Shown piece by piece: positions 8,910 through 19,413 of a stretch of DNA of 64,000 nucleotides. The notes beneath the pieces were generated by a model, which saw nothing but the letters and a program-made list of their open reading frames with translations, was not told where the DNA came from and searched no databases. This DNA is from an uncultured Pelagibacteraceae bacterium (GTDB lineage: Bacteria; Pseudomonadota; Alphaproteobacteria; Pelagibacterales; Pelagibacteraceae). A program made the translations under genes and the position numbers. Within the stretch, counting starts at the first letter, position 1. Each line of letters opens with the position of its first letter. The stretch is from the NCBI GenBank assembly GCA_902531765.1, contig CACAFC010000004.1, positions 1 through 64,000 of the forward strand, read 5' to 3'.

Positions 8910-11248
8910 TAAGATCTAACTCTTGTTTTTTTCGGATCGAAATGTGGAAAACCAACGACTTTTGCAGTAATTCTTTTTTGATGACCATCTATTTTACCAA
9001 CCTCAACCTCAGTTCCCTCACTTGAGTGTTGTGTATCGATTCTACATAAAGCTATATTTTTATTTAAAGTTGTGGATAAACAACCACTAGTTATCACACC
9101 TACTTGAGATCTTCCAACGTGTACGCAATCGCCATGTCCAGCTGCCTCTTTTCCAATTAGTTCTAAACCCACAAGTTTTTTTTGAGGATTTGCTTTTCTT
9201 TCTTTTAAAACTTCTTTACCAATAAAATCTTCCTCTTTAGTTTTTAATGGAACAGCAAAGCCTATTCCAGCTTCAAAAGGATCTTGTTGACCATCAAATT
9301 CATTTCCAAATAAAATTAAACCAGCTTCAATCCTAAGTTTATCTAAGGCTGCAAATCCAGCAGGTATTAAACCTTCATTTTTTCCAGCTTCCATAAGTTT
9401 ATCCCAAACATCAGAGGCATGTTTTGGATGGCACCATACTTCATAACCAAGTTCACCAGTATACCCAGTTCTTGAAACAATTAATGGAATACCCTGAAGG
9501 GTCTCAACTCTACAAATAGTAAATCTGAACCATTCTAATTCTTCGATAGTTGGCTGTGTTGGTGGAGTAAAAATCAGTTTTTTTAATATTTCTCTACTCT
9601 TTGGACCTTGTATTGAAACGTTACTAATTTGATCTGTTGAATTTTTTACGTTGACCTTAAAGTTTTTCTTTTTAGCTATTTCTTTTAGCCACTCACCAGC
9701 ATATTCATCTCCACAAATCCATCTAAAACCAGTTTCACTTAGTCTCAATAATGTCCCATCATCAAACATCATTCCATTTTCATAACACATCGCAGAATAA
9801 ACAACCTGACCAACAGCAAGTTTTTTTATATTTCTTGTAAGTGTATAGTTCATTAATTCCTCAGCATCAGGACCTATAATTTCAAATTTCCTTAAAGCAG
9901 ATAAGTCAATTAAGACAGCCTTTTCTCTACAAGCGTTGTACTCTTCAACAACTCCGTGTTTAGTATAATCATTAGGTAGCCAAAAACCTCTGGCATCGAT
10001 AAAATTTCTTGTAAGCTTTGATGTCTTTTCGTAAAAGCCAGAGTTTCTAGTAAGTTTTTTTTCAGAGTCTGTTTTCATTCTAAAAGCAAATGATTTAGAA
10101 AATTCTTTTTTTTTATCATAAGTTCTAACAAAAATATCAGTTGGATTCCACGAATTGCATGCATCTATATCACTAGGACAAGCTGTTGTCCCAATAGTTA
10201 AATCTTTTAAAGCCCTAAACATTACATAATCTCCAGGTCTTGCATATGACTCATCTGAAATGACTGAGTTTAACCCTGTAGCCGAAGTATTAAAAAACAA
10301 ATTGATAGCTTGCCAACCCTTTTGTTTTTGGACTCCATACTTAGCCATAGCATTGTTTAAGTTATCAGAACAATTGGCATGACCGAAATAACCAGCATCT
10401 TCATAATATTTTGAAGTACAAGCAAGATTAAATGTATCATGTTTACCTACAGTATCTCTTATAACCTCAACCAAGGGCTCATGATCAGTGTCATAAAACT
10501 TTGAAAATAAACCTGGGCCAGGAAAAGTATTTCCCATAAAAGTCCGAGTAGTTTGCCAATCAAGACCTTTTTCAATTTTCTTATCAAGTTTTCTAGTATC
10601 GAATGCCACAAAATCAGAACACTGTCTTCCAGCCGGACTTATCACTTGAATAAAATCTCCCTCCTTAACCTCAAATGAAATAGCGGTTTGTCTTTCTATA
10701 TTTTCCTCATGTCTAGGCTCATAAATAGGATCAGGAATTATTGATAATTCTTTGTCATTAACTATTTTATCTCTTTTAATAAATAACGTTAATTCGCTTG
10801 ATGGATTTTGTTCAGATACCAACATATCATTTTGTGGAGCTGCGAAAATAACATAGCATTTATCTTTAGATTTTATTTTTATTTTTTCGCCACTTGGAGT
10901 TTGCTCATCAAACAGAATCGATGATTTAGATTTATTGATATCTAAGTTTCTTTTTTTTAATTGAAGGTTTGTAATTAAAGAACTTTCATCTTTGCTCTTA
11001 AGCAATTCTTTTATAAAACTTTTTTTGCAATTTTCTTTTTGATTTAAAATCCCAAGTTCAGATTTTCCATCTTTATCAAAACAAATAATTTCACAAATCT
11101 GATTTCCTTCCTCATTTATAATTTCTATCTCATCATCAGGAAATATCTGTAATCCAGTAAGACCTCCAGCGTTGACAACATGTCTTTCAACTCCAGGTGG
11201 TAAAACGTTAAGACCAGGTTCTTTGATATCTAAAGTAGTTTGCGACAT
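8909..11248 (-). CDS. tdm: Trimethylamine N-oxide demethylase (DUF1989 + GcvT domains)
   Basis: 779 aa; DUF1989-like GDFIQVISPAGRQCSDFVAFDTRKL and C-terminal GcvT-like half (GFAALDKLRIEAGLILFGNEFDGQQDPFEAG); next to tmm/tmo genes. Confidence 0.87.
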   Translation of the reverse strand: MSQTTLDIKEPGLNVLPPGVERHVVNAGGLTGLQIFPDDEIEIINEEGNQICEIICFDKDGKSELGILNQKENCKKSFIKELLKSKDESSLITNLQLKKRNLDINKSKSSILFDEQTPSGEKIKIKSKDKCYVIFAAPQNDMLVSEQNPSSELTLFIKRDKIVNDKELSIIPDPIYEPRHEENIERQTAISFEVKEGDFIQVISPAGRQCSDFVAFDTRKLDKKIEKGLDWQTTRTFMGNTFPGPGLFSKFYDTDHEPLVEVIRDTVGKHDTFNLACTSKYYEDAGYFGHANCSDNLNNAMAKYGVQKQKGWQAINLFFNTSATGLNSVISDESYARPGDYVMFRALKDLTIGTTACPSDIDACNSWNPTDIFVRTYDKKKEFSKSFAFRMKTDSEKKLTRNSGFYEKTSKLTRNFIDARGFWLPNDYTKHGVVEEYNACREKAVLIDLSALRKFEIIGPDAEELMNYTLTRNIKKLAVGQVVYSAMCYENGMMFDDGTLLRLSETGFRWICGDEYAGEWLKEIAKKKNFKVNVKNSTDQISNVSIQGPKSREILKKLIFTPPTQPTIEELEWFRFTICRVETLQGIPLIVSRTGYTGELGYEVWCHPKHASDVWDKLMEAGKNEGLIPAGFAALDKLRIEAGLILFGNEFDGQQDPFEAGIGFAVPLKTKEEDFIGKEVLKERKANPQKKLVGLELIGKEAAGHGDCVHVGRSQVGVITSGCLSTTLNKNIALCRIDTQHSSEGTEVEVGKIDGHQKRITAKVVGFPHFDPKKTRVRS

Positions 11249-11288
11249 TTTTATAAATTTTTTTACATATTATATTTAAATCTTCTAG

Positions 11289-11317
11289 TTGACTATCATT
11301 TTACTTAGGCACATACT
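11289..11317 (+). promoter_or_regulatory. Sigma70-like promoter upstream of tmoX
   Basis: TTGACT (11289-11294), 17-bp spacer, CATACT (11312-11317); strong AAGGGGAA RBS-like sequence before ATG 11349. Confidence 0.45.
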
Positions 11318-11348
11318 AATGGCACTTAATATTAAGAAAGGGGAATAA

Positions 11349-12293
11349 ATGCGAAAAATAATATCGTTAATTTGTGCAGTTATAATCTCAGCAGTAAGTT
11401 TTGCTAGTTTATCAAATGCAGATAGCAAAAAGCCCATCGTTATCCCAACTCATAACTGGTCAAGTCAAATTGTAATGGCTTACGTTATTGGTGGAATAAT
11501 GGAAGATATGGGAAACAATGTTAAATATGTTAATGCTGACTCACAAGCAGTTTACGAGTCAATAAGAATTGGTGACGTAACTCTATCTCATGAAGTATGG
11601 GAATCAGCTTTTGGTAAATCATTTACAACAGCTTTAGATAAAGGTGGTTTACTTGACTGGGGTGACCATGAAGCTAGAACTCTAGAGGATATGGGGTATC
11701 CTAACTGGGTTGCTGAAAAAGGTTTATGCCCAGGATTACCAGACTGGACTGCTTTGAAAAACCCAGACTGTGCTAAAAACTTTACAACACCTGACTCTCC
11801 GAATGGAAAAGGAAGAATGTTAGAAGGTCCACAAACTTGGCACGGTGACTTAATCCCTCAAAGGGTTGACGCTTTAGGTCTAGGAGATCTTTGGTGGGTT
11901 AAATTTGCTGGAAGTGCGGACGCACTTTGGGCAGAGTTAGCAGCAGCTGAAAAAGAAGGAAGAGGAACAATTATCTTTAACTGGACACCAAACTTTACTG
12001 ATGGTGCTGGTTTTACATTTATCGACTTTCCTCCGTATACTGCAGGTTGCAGACCTGAAGATGGTGGAGATGGAAAATGTGGTTCGCCAGATGGTTATTT
12101 GAAGAAAGCAGTTAATGCTGACTTTCCAAAAACTCATCCAGACGCAGCAGCTATGTTTAAAAAACTTTCTTTCACAACAAGTCAAATTGGTGCAATGGCA
12201 GCTTTAGTTGACGTTGACAAAATGACTCACGAAGATGCTGCAAAAGCATGGTTAAAAAAGAACAAGAAAGTTTGGAAAGCTTTTACTAAATAA
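11349..12293 (+). CDS. tmoX: TMAO/glycine-betaine-type ABC transporter substrate-binding protein
   Basis: 314 aa with signal peptide; OpuAC-like (VIPTHNWSSQIVMAYVIGGIMEDMGNNVKYV); linked to tdm and tmoWV. Confidence 0.85.
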   Translation: MRKIISLICAVIISAVSFASLSNADSKKPIVIPTHNWSSQIVMAYVIGGIMEDMGNNVKYVNADSQAVYESIRIGDVTLSHEVWESAFGKSFTTALDKGGLLDWGDHEARTLEDMGYPNWVAEKGLCPGLPDWTALKNPDCAKNFTTPDSPNGKGRMLEGPQTWHGDLIPQRVDALGLGDLWWVKFAGSADALWAELAAAEKEGRGTIIFNWTPNFTDGAGFTFIDFPPYTAGCRPEDGGDGKCGSPDGYLKKAVNADFPKTHPDAAAMFKKLSFTTSQIGAMAALVDVDKMTHEDAAKAWLKKNKKVWKAFTK

Positions 12294-12317
12294 GGTTAAA
12301 AGCTATTAAATCTTTAA

Positions 12318-12353
12318 ATCTCTCCCAACGTTGTTGGGGGAGATTTTTTTTTA
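12318..12353 (+). terminator. Rho-independent terminator after tmoX
   Basis: ATCTCTCCCAA-cgttg-TTGGGGGAGAT (11-bp stem with one G-T pair) followed by a T-run. Confidence 0.85.
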
Positions 12354-12361
12354 AAATTAAA

Positions 12362-12823
12362 ATGATTAAATATTTTTTTATTATACTAACAAGTTTATTT
12401 ATCTATAATCAAACTTCAGCAAAAGACGTTAGCATAAATGAAAATATAGATCTCCAATTTGTCTGTGATTTAGAAAAAAAGATAATTAAAAATTCTGAAT
12501 ATAATTATCAAACTTTTTTAGCCAAAGATTTAAATGAGAAGGGTTTAGATGAATTCAAAATTTTATCAAAAAAACCAGAAACACTTTTGATTAAGGGATT
12601 ATCATCATTTCTTTCAGATCCAGCAAAGCTTAATGTTAAAGTGGTCAATAAAGACGTAGTTTTATTTAAATCAATAGATCAAAAAAAAAATTATTCTGAG
12701 TCTGGAATTATTACAAGGAAAACTGGTGAATTAATTCATGAAATAACGAAAAATATAACAAGCGAAAATTCTGAAAAATATATTTCTATTTATTCATGCA
12801 ATAAAGATGACAAAAAAGTATAA
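12362..12823 (+). CDS. Hypothetical secreted protein
   Basis: 153 aa ORF with signal-peptide-like N-terminus MIKYFFIILTSLFIYNQTSAKD. Confidence 0.55.
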   Translation: MIKYFFIILTSLFIYNQTSAKDVSINENIDLQFVCDLEKKIIKNSEYNYQTFLAKDLNEKGLDEFKILSKKPETLLIKGLSSFLSDPAKLNVKVVNKDVVLFKSIDQKKNYSESGIITRKTGELIHEITKNITSENSEKYISIYSCNKDDKKV

Positions 12824-12856
12824 TTTTTTTTTATTAATTTTGTGTAAAATATTATA

Positions 12857-13234
12857 ATGAAAAAATACCTCTTAGCAATAATTTTAAGTTTATTTATCAG
12901 TTCAGTTGCAATAGCGAGAAGCACAGGATGCAAAGAAGGAAATTGCGAAAACGGTTTTGGTAAGTGGGTTTACACAGACAAAACTACTTATGAAGGTGAG
13001 TGGGTAGACACAAAAAAAAACGGTCAAGGGACTGAAACTTGGCCTAATGGATACATCTATAAAGGAGAATTTAAGAATAGTGAATGGAGCGGGGTAGGTG
13101 TTTTAACATTTCCAGATGGCTCAACTTATGAAGGTGAATGGGCAAAAGGATTTATGAATGGCAAAGGCACTTTTACTTCATCGGATGGAACTCAAAAATC
13201 TGGCTTATGGAAAAATGGAAAGTTACAAGAGTAA
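12857..13234 (+). CDS. MORN-repeat secreted protein
   Basis: 125 aa with signal peptide and MORN repeats (TYEGEWVDTKKNGQGTETWPNGYIYKGEFKNSEWSGVGVLTFPDGSTYEGEWAKGFMNGKGTF). Confidence 0.85.
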   Translation: MKKYLLAIILSLFISSVAIARSTGCKEGNCENGFGKWVYTDKTTYEGEWVDTKKNGQGTETWPNGYIYKGEFKNSEWSGVGVLTFPDGSTYEGEWAKGFMNGKGTFTSSDGTQKSGLWKNGKLQE

Positions 13235-13786
13235 ATGTCAAAAGAAAATTTTTTAAATAGAATAAAATATTTACCCGAGACCACAAAACAGTTTGGTGGC
13301 TTGGTATTAATAATTCTCACAATATCCCTATCTTTTTTTGTTCTTAACATAATGTTTGGTGGTGGTGATGAACTTGTTAGAAAGATGAAATTAGAAGAGG
13401 AAAGGATTGCTCAAGAAAAGAAATTAAGTGAATTAATTTCTAAATTGCCCTCAGGGATATTAGTAACCTTTGATGGCACAGATCATTTTAAGCTAACGGA
13501 GGAAGTTTATGAGCAAGTTTGTAAAGCTACAAAATTAATTCCACAACGTGCAATAATGGGGGCAAACTTTCTAAATTTCAGAGCGCATGAAATTTACACC
13601 ATTAATGGTAACAAAATAGATGAAACATTTGTTAAGTGGGATGATGAGAAAAATAAGTGTTTTGCAGGCTTTACAGTAAGTGGAAATAATGTTGGGGTAG
13701 ACGAGTCAATAACTGTCAGTGGTGAAGCATTAAGTTTTTTAAGCACCGGAATTGATACTAGAGTTTATTATATTAAAAATTTTTAA
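13235..13786 (+). CDS. Hypothetical membrane-anchored protein
   Basis: 183 aa with N-terminal TM (GGLVLIILTISLSFFVLNIMFGG); begins directly after the MORN gene stop. Confidence 0.6.
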   Translation: MSKENFLNRIKYLPETTKQFGGLVLIILTISLSFFVLNIMFGGGDELVRKMKLEEERIAQEKKLSELISKLPSGILVTFDGTDHFKLTEEVYEQVCKATKLIPQRAIMGANFLNFRAHEIYTINGNKIDETFVKWDDEKNKCFAGFTVSGNNVGVDESITVSGEALSFLSTGIDTRVYYIKNF

Positions 13787-13840
13787 GGGGAAAGTAACAA
13801 TTTTATAGATTTAATTTTGTCCTAATTTCATATAACTTAA

Positions 13841-14878
13841 TTGAAATTTATGTCTGAACCAGTAATCAAATGTGAAAATGTATATAAAATTTTTGGAGCA
13901 AATGCTCAAAAAATGCTTCAAGACTCGAATGGGAATGTTGATGCCAAAACTTTTCAAGAAAATGGTTGTATTGTTGGAGTAAACAACGCCTCTTTTGAAG
14001 TTTCAAAAGGAGAGATGTTAGTTGTTATGGGTTTATCTGGTTCAGGTAAATCAACTTTATTAAGATGTATCTCAAGATTGACTGATGCAACAGATGGTAA
14101 AATTTTTATAGAAGGCCAGGATTTATTAAAATTAAATAATAAAGATCTTATAGAACTTAGAAGAAATAAAATGGGAATGGTTTTCCAAAGCTTTGCTTTA
14201 CTTCCGCACAAAACAGTTGTGGAAAACATTGCTTTCCCACTTCAGATTAAAGGAGTCAAAACTGAGGACAGTATAAATAAAGCAATGGATATGGTTAAAC
14301 TAGTTGGTCTTGAAGGTAGAGAAAATTATTTTCCTAGAGAACTTTCAGGAGGACAACAACAAAGAGTAGGTATAGCAAGATCTTTAGCAGTTGAGCCAGA
14401 TATTTGGTTCCTAGATGAGCCTTTTTCAGCTTTGGATCCGTTAATTAGAAAAGAGATGCAAGATGAGTTTTTAAGACTTCAAGACAAGTTACAAAAAACC
14501 ATCATGTTTATCACACATGATTTTGATGAGGCTTTAAAACTTGCTGATAGAATTGCAATTATGAAAGATGGAATAATTGAACAACTAGATACTCCTGCAA
14601 ATATTGTTTTAAATCCAGCTACAGAATATGTCAGAAAATTTACAGAAGAAGTACCAAGAGAAAAAGTTTTACTGATCAAAGATGTAATGGATGCATCGAA
14701 AGATAATTTAGTTGATTTAAAAGTCTCTCAAGATGAAATCATAGAGAATGTTGCTGAAAAAATTCTTACCCAAGAAAAACCAGTTGCTGTTATTGATGAT
14801 AATAATGAAATTATAGGCTCTATTAATCCAGCAAAAATAATCAATACAGTCTTTGGAGGAAGAAAAAATAATAATTAA
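13841..14878 (+). CDS. tmoW: TMAO/glycine-betaine-type ABC transporter ATPase
   Basis: 345 aa; Walker A GLSGSGKST, signature LSGGQQQRVGIARSLA, Walker B IWFLDEP; ProV-like C-terminal region. Start may be ATG 13850. Confidence 0.87.
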   Translation: MKFMSEPVIKCENVYKIFGANAQKMLQDSNGNVDAKTFQENGCIVGVNNASFEVSKGEMLVVMGLSGSGKSTLLRCISRLTDATDGKIFIEGQDLLKLNNKDLIELRRNKMGMVFQSFALLPHKTVVENIAFPLQIKGVKTEDSINKAMDMVKLVGLEGRENYFPRELSGGQQQRVGIARSLAVEPDIWFLDEPFSALDPLIRKEMQDEFLRLQDKLQKTIMFITHDFDEALKLADRIAIMKDGIIEQLDTPANIVLNPATEYVRKFTEEVPREKVLLIKDVMDASKDNLVDLKVSQDEIIENVAEKILTQEKPVAVIDDNNEIIGSINPAKIINTVFGGRKNNN

Positions 14879-14880
14879 TT

Positions 14881-17034
14881 ATGGAATTTTTAAAAAAATA
14901 TCCAAAAACTTTTCAGTGGTTATTCCTATTAATTGTATTCTTTGCTTTGTGTTTTGCTATTGATGTTCCTGAGACATATAAGTTTATTAGAGGTCAAGCA
15001 GAATTTGTCAAAGATCCAAATCAGAGTAGTTACGTATTTTTAGGTAAAGAAGTAAGATATTACGCCTTCGATGTTTTCTGGAGATTACCTCCATTGCTTG
15101 GATGGTTGCCTATTTGGATTAATGACTCGTTATTTTTTTTAATGAATGAGTGGATGCCAATAGAAGTTTGGAATGAAGATACTCAAGAATTCAAAAGTCG
15201 TCCTATAGTTTTACAAATTAGTAGAAATCTGACTGCTTTCATGACTTTTCTGATTGAATTAATTAGAGAGATCTTACTGGGAGGTTTAGAAACAATTGTT
15301 GCCTTTACTAGTTGGGATTGGATAGATAAAAACCCATGGGCTGAATTACCAGGATTACCATGGACTATTGTTGCAGCAGGCGCAGCATTACTTTCGTACA
15401 AGCTTAGCGGCAAAGGTCTAGCTTTGTTTGCAGGTTTAACTATGGTTTACATTTCTGTATTTGGTCAATGGAAGCCCTCAATGCAAACTCTTTCATTTAT
15501 ATTAGTTGCTGCTCCATTATCATTTATTTTTGGTTTAGGATTAGGGATAGCAGCTTTTAAAAGTAAACGAGTAGAAAAAGCTTTATATCCAATATTACTT
15601 GTAATGCAGACAATGCCACAGTATGCCGTATTAGTTCCAGCATTAGTTCTTTTTGGAGTAGGTGACCATGCTGCAGTAATTATTACTATGGTCGTAGCAA
15701 TACCACCGATGATATTATTAACTCTATTAGGTCTAAGAGCAGTGCCTCCAGAGGTAATTGAAGCTGGACGGATGAGTGGATGTAATAATTTTCAACTAAT
15801 GTTTAAGGTATTAATTCCTACTGCTAGAAGAGATATTTTAATTGGTGTAAATCAAGTCATCATGGTTTGTTTTTCGATGGCAGTAATTTCAGCTTTTATT
15901 GGAGCAAAAGGTTTAGGATTTAATTTATTATTAGCACTAAACCAATTGAATATTGGTTTAGCTTTAGAGGCAGGTTTGTGTATTAGTTTAATTGCAATTC
16001 TTCTAGATAAGATGTCTTTGGCATGGGCCAATAAACAAACAGATTATTTTGGTAATCTTACTTTTTATCAGAGAAATAAAAATCTCTTATTTTTTGGCGT
16101 TATTTTTGTTATTGGAATAGTTCTGGCATACGTTGGAACTTTTTTATTTAAAGATACTTTTAATTATTTATTTGAAATTCCACATAACAAAGGAATATCA
16201 ACAGCAGATTTTTGGAATAAAGGAGTAGATTGGATTTTTGATACTTTCTTTATATATATTAAAGCGTTCAACACATGGTTGATACAAGACGTACTTCAAC
16301 CAATGAGAGCACTATATTTAAGAATGCCCGCAATTGCTACGATAGTTTTAGTTGTTGGTGCAGGATATTTAATAGGTGGTTTACGTTCAGCATTGGTTGT
16401 TTGTGCGTTAACACTATTTATCGCATTCAGCCCTTGGTGGGATAGAGCTTTAGTTACAGCATATATGGCAACTTTTGGAGTTATAGTTTCTTGTATCATT
16501 GGATTTACAGTAGGAACCCTATGTTTTCAAAATAAACATTCAGCAAACTTTATGTTGGGTGTTTGTGATATTTTTCAAACATTCCCATCTTTTGTATATT
16601 TAATTCCAGTGATGATGCTATTTGGTATAACCGATACATCTGTGCTTATTGCGGTTATAGTTTATGCAACAATACCCGCTACAAGATATACGATTGAAGG
16701 ACTTAGAAGTGTTCCAGCTGGTCTACATGATGCAGCAACTATGTCGGGTGTAAATAAATTTCAAAGATTAACTAAAATCGAATTTCCTTTGGCATTCCCA
16801 CACATGATGCTTGGTATAAATCAAACGATTGTATTTGCTCTATTCATGGTAATTATCGGGGCATTTATTGGAACAGAAGATTTAGGTCAATATATTTTAA
16901 AAGCATTGTCAGATAAAAAAGGTGCTGGAATTGGATTAACACTTGGTATCTGTGTGGCCTTCATAGCTTTAATATTTGATAATTTAATTAGAGCCTATGT
17001 CCAAAAAAGAAAAAAACACCTAGGTATTGATTAA
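14881..17034 (+). CDS. tmoV: TMAO/glycine-betaine-type ABC transporter permease, internally duplicated
   Basis: 717 aa with two ProW-like permease halves (EAGRMSGCNNFQLMFKVLIPTARRDILIGVNQ / DAATMSGVNKFQRLTKIEFPLAFPHMMLGINQ). Confidence 0.87.
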   Translation: MEFLKKYPKTFQWLFLLIVFFALCFAIDVPETYKFIRGQAEFVKDPNQSSYVFLGKEVRYYAFDVFWRLPPLLGWLPIWINDSLFFLMNEWMPIEVWNEDTQEFKSRPIVLQISRNLTAFMTFLIELIREILLGGLETIVAFTSWDWIDKNPWAELPGLPWTIVAAGAALLSYKLSGKGLALFAGLTMVYISVFGQWKPSMQTLSFILVAAPLSFIFGLGLGIAAFKSKRVEKALYPILLVMQTMPQYAVLVPALVLFGVGDHAAVIITMVVAIPPMILLTLLGLRAVPPEVIEAGRMSGCNNFQLMFKVLIPTARRDILIGVNQVIMVCFSMAVISAFIGAKGLGFNLLLALNQLNIGLALEAGLCISLIAILLDKMSLAWANKQTDYFGNLTFYQRNKNLLFFGVIFVIGIVLAYVGTFLFKDTFNYLFEIPHNKGISTADFWNKGVDWIFDTFFIYIKAFNTWLIQDVLQPMRALYLRMPAIATIVLVVGAGYLIGGLRSALVVCALTLFIAFSPWWDRALVTAYMATFGVIVSCIIGFTVGTLCFQNKHSANFMLGVCDIFQTFPSFVYLIPVMMLFGITDTSVLIAVIVYATIPATRYTIEGLRSVPAGLHDAATMSGVNKFQRLTKIEFPLAFPHMMLGINQTIVFALFMVIIGAFIGTEDLGQYILKALSDKKGAGIGLTLGICVAFIALIFDNLIRAYVQKRKKHLGID

Positions 17035-17041
17035 TCTAAAG

Positions 17042-18373
17042 TTATTTATCTAAAAAAGTTTTCGATGAATCGTCCATAGCAGTTGCCCATGGTGTATGAT
17101 GAATAGGAGCAATGGAACCAGTCACTGGAGATGAAAAAGATTTATTTCTGTAAGTTGAAATATCTTCAACTTTATGATGTTCCCATTCTTTAAAATGTTT
17201 TCTTATTAACTCAAAATCAATTTTTGGATAATCAGACATTTCATGAAGTTCTTTTGTATATTCAGTTTGAAAATCAATCATTTGATCTGGGTTTTCTAGC
17301 TTTTCTTCCATTGCAACCCATTTATTGATATCTTTTTCAACATCACCATTACTAGGGATTTTGATCTTATTCATAATAACATCTCTTGCGTACCAAGCCT
17401 GGCAATCAAACATGTTAAACGTATGGAATTGATCTTGCATACCAAGATATAAAAGTTTGTGATTATCCTGCCAAACTACTCCTTTATATAATTTTGGTGG
17501 ATAAAGTCTGTTTCTAGTTTTTAATTGTAAATTTTCTTCTAAAAATGGAAAATGATGAAGGTAACCAGTGCATAAAATTACAACGTCAGCCTCTTGTTCA
17601 GTGCCATCTTTAAAGATTGCTTTTTTTCCTACCAATTTGTCAAGATAATGAACCTCTTTCATTCCATTAGGCCATTTAAATCCCATCGGGTTATGTCGAT
17701 AACCAATAGTAACACTTTTAGCTCCGTATTTATTGCACTGAAGTGCGATATCTTCTGCAGAATAACTACTACCTAACACTATTACATTTTTATTTCTAAA
17801 CTCTTCTGCATCTCTAAAATCATGAGAATGCATTATTCTTCCAGGAAATGTATCCATTCCTTTGTATTCTGGAATAAATGGAACTGAAAAGTGACCTGTT
17901 GATACAACAACAAAATCAAAATTATCTTTTAATACTTTATTGTTAACTTTATCTTGATAACTAAGCTCAAATTTGTCATTTTTAAAAATAGTATTAATAA
18001 CTCTAGTATTAAATTTTATCTTTTTTTCTAAATTCCCCTTGCTTACTCTTCCAACAATATAATCATATAAAACTTCTCTAGGTGGGAAAGATGGTATTGG
18101 CTTTCCAAAGTGCTCATCAAAGGAATAATCTGCAAACTCTAAACACTCTTTTGGTCCATTTGACCAAAGATATCTATACATGCTGTTAGGTACAGGGTCT
18201 CCGTATTGATCAGATCCTGTTCGCCAACTGTAATTCCACAAACCTCCCCAATTATCTTGTTTTTCAAAACAAACAACCTCAGGGATTTTTTCACCATTTT
18301 TTTCTGCTAATTCAAAAGACCGTAACATTGATAGTCCACAAGGCCCTGCACCAATAATTGCTACTTTTGTCAT
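17042..18373 (-). CDS. tmm: Flavin-containing trimethylamine monooxygenase
   Basis: 443 aa FMO: FAD motif AIIGAGPCGLSMLRSFE, NADPH motif VLGSSYSAEDIALQ; tail-to-tail with tmoV. Confidence 0.88.
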   Translation of the reverse strand: MTKVAIIGAGPCGLSMLRSFELAEKNGEKIPEVVCFEKQDNWGGLWNYSWRTGSDQYGDPVPNSMYRYLWSNGPKECLEFADYSFDEHFGKPIPSFPPREVLYDYIVGRVSKGNLEKKIKFNTRVINTIFKNDKFELSYQDKVNNKVLKDNFDFVVVSTGHFSVPFIPEYKGMDTFPGRIMHSHDFRDAEEFRNKNVIVLGSSYSAEDIALQCNKYGAKSVTIGYRHNPMGFKWPNGMKEVHYLDKLVGKKAIFKDGTEQEADVVILCTGYLHHFPFLEENLQLKTRNRLYPPKLYKGVVWQDNHKLLYLGMQDQFHTFNMFDCQAWYARDVIMNKIKIPSNGDVEKDINKWVAMEEKLENPDQMIDFQTEYTKELHEMSDYPKIDFELIRKHFKEWEHHKVEDISTYRNKSFSSPVTGSIAPIHHTPWATAMDDSSKTFLDK

Positions 18374-18450
18374 TTATCTACCAAATCAAATAATTATTTA
18401 TGTATTTTACTAACAAAATGATGACAATTACAATAAAATAATTATTTGTT

Positions 18451-19413
18451 ATGAAAAATATTTTAGTTATCGGCGGAGGCGCAATGGGCTCTGCATTTAC
18501 AATCCCAAGTTTAGAAAATAAAAATAATGTGACAATTAGTGAACCTTATAGCAAAAGGTTCATTAAAGACTTATCCTCTAAAAAAAAATTTCATTCTGCT
18601 CTTAAGATAAAATTACCAAAACAATTACGATTTAGAAAATTTTCCAGAGATTTATTGAAAGAAAATTTTGACTTGATAGTAATAGCCTTAAGTCTTCCAG
18701 GTATTGACTTTATTGGCAAAGAATTAAAAGATTTAAAGGTTAAAACTCCAATTTTGGTTTTAACTAAAGGATTAAAATTTGAGAAAAAAAAGAATAAGAT
18801 TTTAACAATTTCAGATCAGCTTCAAAAAAACTATAATTTAAAAAATATTTCAGTCCTAAAAGGGCCTTGTTTAGCAAAGGAATTAGCCAGAAAAAATCAA
18901 ACTAGTGTAATTATAGCAAACAAGAATATTAAAATTGCAAAATCTATTGGAAGAAAAATCTCTACAAAATATTATTTAACAGAATACTCAAAAGATGTGG
19001 TTGGAGTAGAAGTGTGTTCAGCAATAAAGAATATATATTCAATGATAATTGGAGCTGGTCAAAGCCTTAATTCTTCATCAAATTTATTTCAAAAGGCAAT
19101 CCTTGAAATGAGATACTTAAACAAATATTTCAAAGGTAAAGATGAAACTATCTTTGGGCTTGCTGGGGTAGGTGACTTATATGTTAGTGCTGCAGGTGGA
19201 AGAAATAGTAAGATGGGTGGCTTTTTGGGAAAAGGATTTACATTTAAAACTGCAAAAAAAAGATTTATGTCCAAAGAAACTGTTGAAGGTGAAGAACTTG
19301 CAAAAGAAATTGCTCCATTTATTTTAAAAAAAATTGATAAGAAGAAAATTCCATTGATGATTAATTTACTTAAAACGATTAAAGAGAATAAAAAACTTAA
19401 AATAAAAGTTTAA
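18451..19413 (+). CDS. Glycerol-3-phosphate dehydrogenase [NAD(P)+]-like protein
   Basis: 320 aa; [16 protein letters not shown] and [27 protein letters not shown], GpsA-like. Confidence 0.75.
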   Translation: MKNILVIGGGAMGSAFTIPSLENKNNVTISEPYSKRFIKDLSSKKKFHSALKIKLPKQLRFRKFSRDLLKENFDLIVIALSLPGIDFIGKELKDLKVKTPILVLTKGLKFEKKKNKILTISDQLQKNYNLKNISVLKGPCLAKELARKNQTSVIIANKNIKIAKSIGRKISTKYYLTEYSKDVVGVEVCSAIKNIYSMIIGAGQSLNSSSNLFQKAILEMRYLNKYFKGKDETIFGLAGVGDLYVSAAGGRNSKMGGFLGKGFTFKTAKKRFMSKETVEGEELAKEIAPFILKKIDKKKIPLMINLLKTIKENKKLKIKV

